From the NCBI GenBank assembly GCA_031286085.1, contig JAITUX010000228.1, forward strand, positions 1 through 7,897: DNA of 7,897 nt. The letters are read 5' to 3'. The position numbers and the translations under genes are program-made. The stretch comes from Candidatus Adiutrix sp. GTDB lineage: Bacteria > Desulfobacterota > Desulfarculia > Adiutricales > Adiutricaceae. This document shows positions 1 through 5,684 of this stretch, piece by piece (position 1 is the stretch's first letter; each line of letters opens with the position of its first letter). The notes beneath the pieces were generated by a model that made no database searches, was not told where the DNA came from, and saw only the letters and a list, made by a program, of their open reading frames with translations.

Positions 1-251
1 CCGAGATCAAGAATAGCGGGGTCGGGACGGTTTTCCCCCAGTATGTCAAGCAGTCGGTGGATTGGATCCGCCCGTTTGACGAATATCCGGAAAGACCCGA
101 TGATACCAAGGGCAAAAGGAAAACCAACTTTTTGGACGACAAGCTGCGTAAAATTTACGGCACCTTGACCCAAAAGTACAAGCAGGGCCTGGCGGATGAT
201 TTGTATGCCTTGGCGCATTTGATTGATAAGGCGGTCTCAGTGAAGAGATGA
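1..251 (+). CDS. 3' end of an unrecognised gene (partial, cut by window start)
   Basis: A reading frame is open from the left edge (first full codon at 3) to a TGA at 249-251, giving about 82 residues of the C-terminal part of a protein. A GTG at 57 could serve as a start, but the frame is already open upstream and there is no clear Shine-Dalgarno sequence, so truncation by the window edge is more likely. The fragment is hydrophilic and rich in Lys, Asp and Tyr, contains 'DWIRPFDEYPERPDD' and ends in a predicted helix around 'LADDLYALAHLIDKAV'. There is no membrane segment and no catalytic motif I recognise. Its composition is more A/T-rich than the core genes downstream and it precedes a toxin-antitoxin pair, which suggests an accessory region. 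The function is unknown. Confidence 0.6.
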   Translation, partial: EIKNSGVGTVFPQYVKQSVDWIRPFDEYPERPDDTKGKRKTNFLDDKLRKIYGTLTQKYKQGLADDLYALAHLIDKAVSVKR

Positions 252-266
252 CGCTTCATTGTGACG

Positions 267-365
267 TTATTCTTCGAAATAGTTCTCAAACGGCTTCCAG
301 TCCACCAAAGCTTCTATCCGGGCTAATTGGTTTGAAAGTTTTGGCAAGATACGGTTGACAAAAAA
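267..365 (-). pseudogene. Possible remnant of an IS5-type transposase N-terminus
   Basis: On the minus strand a 33-codon stretch without stops ends at a TAA (267-269). It translates to a plausible protein segment containing 'LSNQLARIEALVDWKPFENY'. The pattern of a short helix, then 'xLVDWxxF', resembles the N-terminus of IS5-group transposases, where a Val/Ile-Asp-Trp-x-x-Phe element follows a short helix. There is no start codon, and a stop lies directly upstream on the minus strand, so this would be a scrap and not a working gene. The resemblance is from memory and the segment is short. It may simply be fortuitous reading of intergenic DNA. Confidence 0.3.
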
Positions 366-383
366 CCTTCAAAAAATTACACT
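355..383 (+). promoter_or_regulatory. Sigma70-type promoter of the toxin-antitoxin operon
   Basis: A perfect -35 hexamer TTGACA (355-360) is followed after 17 bases by TACACT (378-383), which matches four of six -10 positions including T1, A2 and T6. The predicted start of transcription is around 389-391, at or one to two bases before the ATG at 391. The element therefore also argues against the alternative TTG start at 355, which lies inside the -35 box. A small dyad TAG-G-CTA (383-389) overlaps the end of the -10 and could be part of an operator for the XRE antitoxin, but this is weak. Confidence 0.6.
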
Positions 384-390
384 AGGCTAT

Positions 391-636
391 ATGAAAGACG
401 TACAAATCACCCTCAAGGCGCATAAGCATCTCGCCAAGTTGAATAAACAGGACATGGCTTTCATATATGAGGCGCTTGAAGCTTTGAAAGATTGGCCGAA
501 CGTCAGCGGAGTAAAAAACCTGACCAACAGGCCGGGTTATCGCCTCCGCATCGGGCAATATCGGGCCTTGTTTGAGATCACGGGAGATGCGGTCATAGTT
601 ACGGAGATAAAAAGGCGCAATGAACACACCTATTAA
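391..636 (+). CDS. RelE/HigB-family mRNA interferase toxin
   Basis: This 81-residue protein has the size and fold pattern of RelE/ParE-superfamily toxins, which cleave mRNA, usually on the ribosome. Two N-terminal helices (about residues 8-34) are followed by the typical beta-sheet core 'RPGYRLRIGQYRALFEI' (47-63) and a last strand ending in 'EIKRRNEHTY' (72-81). Arg51, Arg53, Tyr57 and Arg58 in the core and Arg75, Arg76 and Tyr81 at the C-terminus are the basic and aromatic positions expected of the family. I chose ATG 391 because the longer TTG start at 355 coincides with a -35 box. There is no good Shine-Dalgarno sequence, only AGG at 384-386. The antitoxin gene follows with a 17-base overlap, so toxin precedes antitoxin as in higBA. 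The family call is firm, but the exact subfamily (RelE, HigB or other) is not resolved. Confidence 0.85.
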   Translation: MKDVQITLKAHKHLAKLNKQDMAFIYEALEALKDWPNVSGVKNLTNRPGYRLRIGQYRALFEITGDAVIVTEIKRRNEHTY

Positions 637-961
637 GCACCAAATCATTGAGAGCGATGGGCGGCCCTTGTTTGTTCTCGTGCCGTATGGAGAATACCTG
701 GCCTCTTTCAAGCCGGAAGTGACCGAACTAACCGCCATACCTCTGGCGGTGTCCAAAGCCGCCAACCTGGGAGGTAAAAGCCTGGTTCGCGCCTGGCGCG
801 AGTATAAAGGGTTTTCCCAGGCGGATATGGCGGAACGCCTAGGCATCAGCCGTCCGGCCTATGCCCAGTTGGAAGCCAAAGGTGCAAATCTCCGAACGAC
901 CACAGTTCATCGTCTGGCCGCCGCCCTGGAAGTGACCTGGGAGCAACTTTGCGAGGAGTAA
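620..961 (+). CDS. Antitoxin with Phd-like N-terminus and XRE helix-turn-helix
   Basis: This 113-residue protein is the presumed antitoxin of the preceding toxin. Residues 9-28 ('IIESDGRPLFVLVPYGEYLA') resemble the 'xxDGKPxxVLxPxEEY' element of Phd/YefM-type antitoxins. Residues 56-90 begin with 'VRAWREYKGFSQADMAERLG' and form a classic XRE/Cro-CI helix-turn-helix, which should bind the operon promoter and repress it. The last helix (about 95-113) completes the domain. The start at ATG 620 lies inside the toxin gene and is preceded by AAAGG at 611-615, so translation is probably coupled to the toxin. Repression of its own operon through the promoter at 355-383 is an inference from the family. 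Pairing with the toxin rests on overlap and family, and neutralisation is not shown by the sequence. Confidence 0.82.
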   Translation: MNTPIKHQIIESDGRPLFVLVPYGEYLASFKPEVTELTAIPLAVSKAANLGGKSLVRAWREYKGFSQADMAERLGISRPAYAQLEAKGANLRTTTVHRLAAALEVTWEQLCEE

Positions 962-1021
962 CAACAGGTCAACCATCCAGAGCCGGCTCGGCCGGCGGAT
1001 TGTTTCAAGGCGGCGGCTGAC

Positions 1022-1594
1022 ATGACCGAGGCGGACCTTTATCCGGCCGTATTTTTGGACCGCGACGGAACCCTGAACCGGGACAAGGGCTATGTCCATC
1101 TCTGGGCGGATTGGGAATGGCTGCCGGGCGCGCCGGAAGCCCTGGCCCGGCTGAAAGGGGCCGGCTACAAGCTGGTGGTGGTCTCCAATCAGGCCGGGGT
1201 GGCCAAGGGCTATTACAGTGAAGAGGCGGTGCTGGAACTGCACCGGCGGGTCAACCTGGATTTGGCCGGCCGGGGCCTGCCCGGCCTGGACGCCTTCCAC
1301 CACTGCCCCCACCACCCCGATTACGGCGGCCCCTGCTCCTGCCGCAAGCCCGCGCCGAGACTCATAAGGCTGGCGGCGGCCGAGCAGGGCCTGGATATGG
1401 CCCGTTCCTTCATGGTCGGCGACAAACTGAGCGACGCGGCCGCCGGGTTGGCGGCCGGCTGCCGCCCGATTCTGGTGCTGACCGGACACGGCCGGGCCGA
1501 GGCGGCCGCCGCGCCCCCGGATATTCCGGTCGCCGAGGATTTGGCTGGCGCGGCCAGGCTGATATTGAATGTAAACGCGAACTTTCCAAGCTAA
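1022..1594 (+). CDS. gmhB: D-glycero-D-manno-heptose-1,7-bisphosphate 7-phosphatase
   Basis: This cytoplasmic HAD-superfamily phosphatase removes the 7-phosphate of heptose bisphosphate on the way to ADP-heptose, the precursor of the lipopolysaccharide inner core. The 190 residues match the family length. Motif I is 'FLDRDGTLN' (11-19), with nucleophile Asp13 and acid/base Asp15. Motif II is Ser55 in 'VVSNQAG'. Lys109 in 'CRKPAP' is the motif III lysine, and 'GDKLSD' (133-138) supplies motif IV Asp134 and Asp138. The GmhB zinc site is present as Cys95, His97, Cys105 and Cys107 in 'CPHHPDYGGPCSC', which separates it from plain histidinol-phosphatases. The start is ATG 1022 with a distant AAGG at 1007-1010. 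I see no dedicated promoter in the 60 bases after the antitoxin gene, so it may be read through from the left. Composition is typical of the GC-rich core. Confidence 0.93.
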   Translation: MTEADLYPAVFLDRDGTLNRDKGYVHLWADWEWLPGAPEALARLKGAGYKLVVVSNQAGVAKGYYSEEAVLELHRRVNLDLAGRGLPGLDAFHHCPHHPDYGGPCSCRKPAPRLIRLAAAEQGLDMARSFMVGDKLSDAAAGLAAGCRPILVLTGHGRAEAAAAPPDIPVAEDLAGAARLILNVNANFPS

Positions 1595-1624
1595 AAGCCT
1601 GAAAGCCCGGGGAAGACTTGGTTT

Positions 1625-1654
1625 TTGACAAATCAGGCCCGATTGTGCTATAAT
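1625..1654 (+). promoter_or_regulatory. Full-consensus extended -10 promoter of the rpsF operon
   Basis: TTGACA (1625-1630) and TATAAT (1649-1654) both match the sigma70 consensus at all six positions, separated by 18 bases. A TG at 1646-1647, one base before the -10, makes it an extended -10 promoter. The expected start of transcription is near 1661, leaving an untranslated leader of about 75 bases before rpsF. Such strength suits a ribosomal-protein operon. The short A/T-rich patch stands out sharply from the GC-rich surroundings. Confidence 0.88.
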
Positions 1655-1688
1655 AAAAAATTCCAGCCGGAAATGTGAAGACCGGCCA

Positions 1689-1731
1689 TCCTCGCCCCGC
1701 CCGAAAGCGGGGCCGTAAGTCCATGAGGAGG
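1689..1731 (+). promoter_or_regulatory. Candidate S6:S18 autoregulatory leader of rpsF
   Basis: The leader can fold into a strong 7-bp hairpin, GCCCCGC (1694-1700) with GCGGGGC (1707-1713) and loop CCGAAA. A lower stem TCCTC (1689-1693) pairs with GAGGA (1725-1729), which is part of the Shine-Dalgarno AGGAGG (1726-1731). The 3' strand between the stems leaves 1714-1724 unpaired, with a CCG at 1713-1715 at its edge. In many bacteria the S6:S18 complex represses its own operon by binding an rpsF-leader structure with a conserved CCG in an asymmetric loop, mimicking its 16S rRNA site. Position, sequestered Shine-Dalgarno sequence and CCG all fit. I matched it by eye only, not with a covariance model. 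Confidence 0.6.
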
Positions 1732-1735
1732 CGAC

Positions 1736-2179
1736 ATGCACCCCCGAAGGTATGAAACCCTTATCCTACTGGCCCCCAACCAGGACTCCCTGGAGACCTT
1801 CAAAAACAAGGTCGAGGGCCTCTTGGCCGCCGGCGGCGGCCAGATAGTCCGCTTCGAGGACTGGGGCCGGCGGCGGCTGGCCTACCCGGTACAAAAGGAG
1901 ACCTACGGCCATTACCTGCTCTACGACTACCAGGGCGGCCCGGCCCTGGCCGCGGAGCTGGAACGGAACCTGAAGATCGACGAAAAGGTCTTCAAATACC
2001 TCACCTTGGTCCTGGCCAAGAAATTCACCGCGGAAGATTTGGCCGCGGCCCAGGAAAAACTCCTGGCCGAGGCCGCCCGCCGCGAATCGGAAAAGGCCCG
2101 CCGGGAAGAAGCCGGCAGCGACGACGGCGGCGAGGATGAGGCCGAAACCGAAGCCGAAGCCGCCGACGATGAAGAGTAG
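1736..2179 (+). CDS. rpsF: 30S ribosomal protein S6
   Basis: S6 binds the central domain of 16S rRNA with S18 and forms part of the small-subunit platform. The 147 residues include the S6 ferredoxin-like fold over about 1-97, with '[11 protein letters not shown]' as strand 1, '[20 protein letters not shown]' (43-62) as the signature central strands and '[13 protein letters not shown]' as the last strand. From about residue 100 onward there is a helical tail that turns strongly acidic and Ala/Glu/Asp-rich over the last 30 residues. Such low-complexity acidic tails occur in S6 of several lineages, and this one makes the protein longer than a minimal S6. The start ATG 1736 sits four bases after a perfect AGGAGG (1726-1731). 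It is the first gene of the rpsF-rpsR-rplI-dnaB operon. Confidence 0.97.
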   Translation: MHPRRYETLILLAPNQDSLETFKNKVEGLLAAGGGQIVRFEDWGRRRLAYPVQKETYGHYLLYDYQGGPALAAELERNLKIDEKVFKYLTLVLAKKFTAEDLAAAQEKLLAEAARRESEKARREEAGSDDGGEDEAETEAEAADDEE

Positions 2180-2195
2180 AGTAAGGAGCGCCGCC

Positions 2196-2486
<291 letters not shown>

Positions 2487-2502
2487 AAGGGGGGCCCGGA
2501 AC

Positions 2503-2970
2503 ATGAAGGTGATCCTGGTCAAAGACGTCGATAATTTCGGGCTGGCCGGGCAGGTGCTGAACGTGGCCCCGGGCCACGCCCGCAACCATCTTCTGCCCGC
2601 CGGCGCGGCCCTGCCGGCCACCGAGGCCAACTTAAAGCTCCTGGCCAGGAAGCGGGCCGAATATGAAACCCGGGCCAAGGCCGAAAAGGACCAGGCCCTG
2701 GATATCAAGGGCCGCCTGGCCGAGGTGCGCCTGGTTTTCCACCGCAAGGCCGGCGAAAAAGGCAAGCTCTACGGGGCGGTGACGGCCATGGACCTGGGCG
2801 CGGCCCTCAAGGAGCAGGGCTTCGATATGGAACGCCGGCGCCTGCGCCTGGGCGAGCCCTTCAAGGCCCTGGGCGATTACGAGGTGCCGGTGCGCCTGCA
2901 TCCCGAGGTGACCGCTTCGTTCAAGGTCTCCGTGCTGCCGGAAAACGAGGCGGAGACTCAAGCAAATTAA
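2503..2970 (+). CDS. rplI: 50S ribosomal protein L9
   Basis: L9 binds 23S rRNA at the base of the L1 stalk with its N-domain and reaches toward the small subunit through a long helix. The 155 residues are close to the usual length of about 150. The N-domain (1 to about 52) starts 'MKVILVKDVDNFGLAGQVLN' and contains the family signature 'GHARNHLLPAGAALPAT' (24-40). Residues about 41-74 form the connecting helix. The C-domain (about 75-147) carries 'GEKGKLYGAVTAMDLGAAL' (84-102), and the chain ends in a short acidic tail. The Shine-Dalgarno sequence is a G-run with AAGGGGGG at 2487-2494, eight bases before the ATG and directly after the rpsR stop. It is third in the ribosomal operon. Confidence 0.96.
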   Translation: MKVILVKDVDNFGLAGQVLNVAPGHARNHLLPAGAALPATEANLKLLARKRAEYETRAKAEKDQALDIKGRLAEVRLVFHRKAGEKGKLYGAVTAMDLGAALKEQGFDMERRRLRLGEPFKALGDYEVPVRLHPEVTASFKVSVLPENEAETQAN

Positions 2971-2989
2971 ACTGTCAAACGGGAGTTCC

Positions 2990-4408
2990 ATGGCCCGCGA
3001 CATATTGGGGGAGACGGCCCCTTCCAGCCTGGAAGCCGAGGAAGCCCTCCTGGGGGCCATACTCCTGGACCCCGAGACGGCCCTGCCCAACGCCCTGGAA
3101 ACCGGCCTGCGGCCGGACGACTTTTTCCAGGAGGCCCACGCCGAGATTTTCCGGGCCTGCCTGAAACTGGATTCCGAACGCCAGCCCGTGGACCAGGTGA
3201 CCACGGCCGACGCCTTGAAGAGCCGCGGCACCCTGGAAAAATGCGGGGGGCCGGCCTACCTGGCCCGGCTCTACGACGGCATAGGCTTGGCCGCCAGTGC
3301 GGGCCGCTACGCCCGCATCATCATCGACCGGGCCATTTTACGCCGGCTCATCTCCCTGTCCGGGGTCATCGCCCAGCGAAGCCAGGGCTCCCCCCCGGAG
3401 GTGGAAGACCTCCTGGACTGGGCCGAATCGGAAATCCTGAAAGTCCGGAGCGAGCGCCGGGCCGACAGCTTCATCAACGCGGCCGAGAAAATCGAGCAGG
3501 AGATATTTCCGGCCATCCTGGACTGGAAGGACAAGCGCCGGGACGGCCTGGCCCTCCCGGGCCTGCCTTCCGGCTACGACGCCCTGGACAAGCTGACCGG
3601 GGGTCTCCAGCGCTCGGACCTCATCATCCTGGCCGCCCGGCCGGGCCTGGGCAAGACCTCCCTGGCCCTGAACCTGGCCTTGAACGCGGCCATCCCCAGC
3701 CAGAGACAGACCTACCGCCAGCTTCCGCCCGCCACCGTGGCCATTTTCAGCCTGGAGATGGACCATAAACAACTCCTGCTCCGCCTCGTCTGCCAGGTGG
3801 GGCGCCTGGATCTCAAGAATCTGCGCACGGGCTGGACCGCCGACGACGACATCCTCCCCCTGACCGAGGCCGTCACCCGCCTCGGGCAGGCCCGCATCTA
3901 CATAGACGATACCCCGGCCCTCCGGGTGCTGGAATTAAGGGCCAAGGCCCGCCGCCTCAAAAGCCAGCTCCAGAGCCAGGGCCTGGATTTGGACCTGGTG
4001 GTGGTGGATTACCTGCAGCTCATGCGCGGCAACGAGCGCCGGAGCTTGGACAGCCGCGAACAGGAAATAAGCGAGATCAGCCGGTCCCTGAAATCCCTGG
4101 CCAAGGAACTCCACCTGCCCGTCCTGGCCCTCTCCCAGCTCAACCGGGACATGGAAAAACGCTCCGGCAAGGACAAGAAACCCCGGCTCTCGGACCTCCG
4201 GGAGTCCGGGGCCATCGAGCAGGACGCCGACCTCATCGCCTTCATCCACTGCCCGGAACGCGGCGACAGCGACGACCACGAACAGGGGCAGGACCGCCAG
4301 GCCGAACTCCTCATCAGCAAGCACCGCAACGGCCCCACCGGCGAGGTGCCGCTCTACTTCAAAGCCTCCAGCGCCACCTTCCTGCCCGGACAATTCCCCC
4401 AGGGCTGA
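2990..4408 (+). CDS. dnaB: Replicative DNA helicase DnaB
   Basis: DnaB is the hexameric ring helicase that unwinds DNA at the replication fork. The 472 residues contain the N-terminal helical domain (about 10-115, 'SLEAEEALLGAILLDP') and the RecA-like ATPase domain (about 190-465). Walker A is 'ARPGLGKT' (216-223) with Lys222. Further family signatures follow in order: 'FSLEM', Walker B 'VVVDYLQLM', 'SQLNRDMEKR', 'DLRESGAIEQDADLI' and 'KHRNGPTGEV' with the conserved Arg finger region. Compared with Escherichia coli DnaB recalled from memory, the stretch between Walker A and 'FSLEM' is about nine residues longer. The start ATG 2990 has GGGAG at 2981-2985. It lies 19 bases after rplI and is probably transcribed with the ribosomal genes, an arrangement common in bacteria. 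Confidence 0.97.
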   Translation: MARDILGETAPSSLEAEEALLGAILLDPETALPNALETGLRPDDFFQEAHAEIFRACLKLDSERQPVDQVTTADALKSRGTLEKCGGPAYLARLYDGIGLAASAGRYARIIIDRAILRRLISLSGVIAQRSQGSPPEVEDLLDWAESEILKVRSERRADSFINAAEKIEQEIFPAILDWKDKRRDGLALPGLPSGYDALDKLTGGLQRSDLIILAARPGLGKTSLALNLALNAAIPSQRQTYRQLPPATVAIFSLEMDHKQLLLRLVCQVGRLDLKNLRTGWTADDDILPLTEAVTRLGQARIYIDDTPALRVLELRAKARRLKSQLQSQGLDLDLVVVDYLQLMRGNERRSLDSREQEISEISRSLKSLAKELHLPVLALSQLNRDMEKRSGKDKKPRLSDLRESGAIEQDADLIAFIHCPERGDSDDHEQGQDRQAELLISKHRNGPTGEVPLYFKASSATFLPGQFPQG

Positions 4409-4415
4409 ACCCTGG
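4399..4415 (+). terminator. Weak hairpin over the dnaB stop codon
   Basis: CCAGGG (4399-4404) and CCCTGG (4410-4415) form a perfect 6-bp inverted repeat with loop CTGAA, which includes the dnaB stop TGA (4406-4408). No T-run follows, so it is not a canonical intrinsic terminator. It could help end transcription or stabilise the 3' end in the 88-base gap before the convergent peptidase gene. That gap also holds a GCCCGCGGGC palindrome (4444-4453). Nothing else there resembles a terminator. Confidence 0.25.
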
Positions 4416-4496
4416 ACCCAGAGGGGTCGCCGGCCAAGCTGCCGCCCGCGGGCCCAACGCCGCTTACGGGGCCGGCCGCCCAAGCCGGAAGGCCGC

Positions 4497-5588
4497 TTAA
4501 AAGGAATAAAAATCCTGGTTGCGGTTGAGTATCCGGGCGCCCTGGTCCGTCACCAGGGCCAACTGCTCCAGCCGCACGCCCCCGCGTCCGGGCAGGTAGA
4601 TGCCCGGCTCCACGGTGACTATGTGTCCCGGCCGGAGTTCATCCCGGCTGCGGGGGGAGAGGCGGGGGGCTTCATGAATGAAGAGGCCCACGCCATGCCC
4701 CAGGCTGTGGCCGAAATACGGCCCGTAGCCCCGGGCGGCGATGAATTCGCGGGCCGCCCTGTCCACTTCCGCCGCCGGCCGGCCGGGGGCCAGGAGGGCC
4801 AGGGCCCGGTCCTGGGCCTCCTTGACAATGGCGTAGATCTCCCGCTGCCATTTCTTGGGCCGGCCGGTTATCTTGGTGCGGGTGATGTCGGCGCAGTAGC
4901 CCTTGAACCTGGCCCCGCAATCCACTATGACCGTCTCCCCGGGCCGGATTTTTTTCCGGCCCGGCTCGGCGTGGGGCTTGGCGGCGTTGGGGCCCGAGGC
5001 CACGATGGTCTCGAAGGCCGGGCCCTCGGCCCCCAGGCGGCGGAATTCGTTTTCCAGGAAAAAGGCCGCCTCCCGCTCGGTGAGGCCCGGCTCCAGGATT
5101 TCCCAGAGGGCCGAAACCGCGGCCTCGGTTATGGCCAGGGCCTTTCGCACCAGCCCCAGCTCGGCCGGCGATTTTTCAGCCCGGGGGCTGCCCGCCTCGA
5201 AGGGCGCGGGGGCCAGGCGCAAATCCGGCCGGGCCTTTTTTATTTCATCCCGCAGGGCCAGGCTAAGGTAGGCCGGTTCCAGGCTCAGGGTCCCGGCCTT
5301 TTTAAGGGCGGGCAGGGCGGCCAGGCCCCGGGCCAGCCCGCCTTGGCAGGTGACGATTTGGAAGAGGGGGGCCTGGGTCCGGGCCGCCTCGGTGTAGCGC
5401 GAGTCGGTCAGGAGATATTGGCCCCGGGCCGTGATCAAAAGGGCGCCGCTGGATTCACCGGGCGTGTCGCCGGCCTCGAAGCCGGAATAATAGCGCCGGT
5501 TGGCCGGCGAAGTCAAAAGGAGGGCCGGGACGTTCCGGCCGCGCATCAGGGCCCGCAGGGCCTTGAGGCGGTCAGGCACGGGATTCAT
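4497..5588 (-). CDS. M24 metallopeptidase, Xaa-Pro aminopeptidase/dipeptidase type
   Basis: This is a 363-residue pita-bread-fold metallopeptidase that should remove or split residues preceding proline in peptides in the cytoplasm. The N-terminal creatinase-like domain (1 to about 130, 'LLLTSPANRRYYSGF') is followed by the catalytic domain (about 145-363). All five metal ligands are visible: Asp223 ('VDCGARF'), Asp234 ('CADITRT'), His298 ('GHSLGHGVGL'), Glu327 ('TVEPGIY') and Glu341 ('VRLEQLA'). His294 and His305 fit the substrate-binding and shuttle histidines. The start is the ATG complementary to 5586-5588, with AAGGA (complement of 5600-5604) 11 bases upstream and a good promoter just beyond. 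The minus frame stays open much further upstream, but that part is antisense to other genes. It converges on dnaB and diverges from the amidohydrolase-like gene. The sequence does not settle aminopeptidase P against prolidase. Confidence 0.92.
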   Translation of the reverse strand: MNPVPDRLKALRALMRGRNVPALLLTSPANRRYYSGFEAGDTPGESSGALLITARGQYLLTDSRYTEAARTQAPLFQIVTCQGGLARGLAALPALKKAGTLSLEPAYLSLALRDEIKKARPDLRLAPAPFEAGSPRAEKSPAELGLVRKALAITEAAVSALWEILEPGLTEREAAFFLENEFRRLGAEGPAFETIVASGPNAAKPHAEPGRKKIRPGETVIVDCGARFKGYCADITRTKITGRPKKWQREIYAIVKEAQDRALALLAPGRPAAEVDRAAREFIAARGYGPYFGHSLGHGVGLFIHEAPRLSPRSRDELRPGHIVTVEPGIYLPGRGGVRLEQLALVTDQGARILNRNQDFYSF

Positions 5589-5591
5589 GGC

Positions 5592-5620
5592 TTGATTAAT
5601 CCTTCCGCGTGAAATAAAAT
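5592..5620 (+). promoter_or_regulatory. Putative forward promoter for the amidohydrolase-like/deacetylase-like/thyX genes
   Basis: TTGATT (5592-5597) and TAAAAT (5615-5620) are separated by 17 bases, with transcription expected to start near 5627. The match is fair: four of six at -35 and five of six at -10. It lies within the leader of the minus-strand peptidase gene. The resulting mRNA leader of about 58 bases would include the strong hairpin at 5644-5669. Confidence 0.5.
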
Positions 5621-5631
5621 TGGCAATTGAA

Positions 5632-5659
5632 ATTATAACAGGACCGCCCGGCCCGTCAA
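5632..5659 (-). promoter_or_regulatory. Promoter of the M24 peptidase gene
   Basis: On the minus strand TTGACG (complement of 5654-5659) is followed after 16 bases by TATAAT (complement of 5632-5637), with TG one base before the -10 (complement of 5639-5640). This makes a near-consensus extended -10 promoter starting near 5625, about 37 bases before the peptidase ATG. It sits opposite and head-on to the forward promoter at 5592-5620. Confidence 0.7.
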
Positions 5660-5669
5660 GCCGGGGCGG
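5644..5669 (+). promoter_or_regulatory. Strong leader hairpin upstream of the amidohydrolase-like gene
   Basis: CCGCCCGGC (5644-5652) pairs with GCCGGGGCGG (5660-5669), leaving one G (5663) bulged and loop CCGTCAA. Nine base pairs, all G-C, make a very stable stem. No T-run follows on either strand, so it does not look like a terminator. It overlaps the -35 box of the minus-strand promoter and lies six bases upstream of the GGAG Shine-Dalgarno sequence (5676-5679). It may modulate translation or mRNA stability, or be only a by-product of GC-rich sequence. Confidence 0.45.
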
Positions 5670-5684
5670 CCTCGCGGAGCCCTG

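Noticed and set aside
982..996. Inverted repeat GCCGGC-TCG-GCCGGC after the antitoxin gene as a terminator
   Set aside because: Each arm is itself palindromic, the loop is only three bases and no T-run follows. Such repeats are frequent by chance in this GC-rich sequence.
1582..1626. Terminator for gmhB ending in the T-run 1622-1626
   Set aside because: Only 5-bp interrupted stems with large loops can be drawn, and the T-run is the start of the strong rpsF -35 region.
839..1741. A 300-codon minus-strand frame opposite gmhB
   Set aside because: It overlaps a complete gmhB with all HAD motifs plus the rpsF promoter and leader, and its product has no recognisable features.
2136..2195. An upstream ATG giving S18 a 20-residue extension
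   Set aside because: It lies in the acidic tail of rpsF and encodes a Lys-Pro repeat. ATG 2196 has AAGGAG at ideal spacing and gives the normal S18 length.
4623..5612. A long plus-strand frame opposite the M24 peptidase
   Set aside because: Its translation is Gly/Pro/Ala-rich without motifs, while the minus strand encodes a complete peptidase with all five metal ligands.
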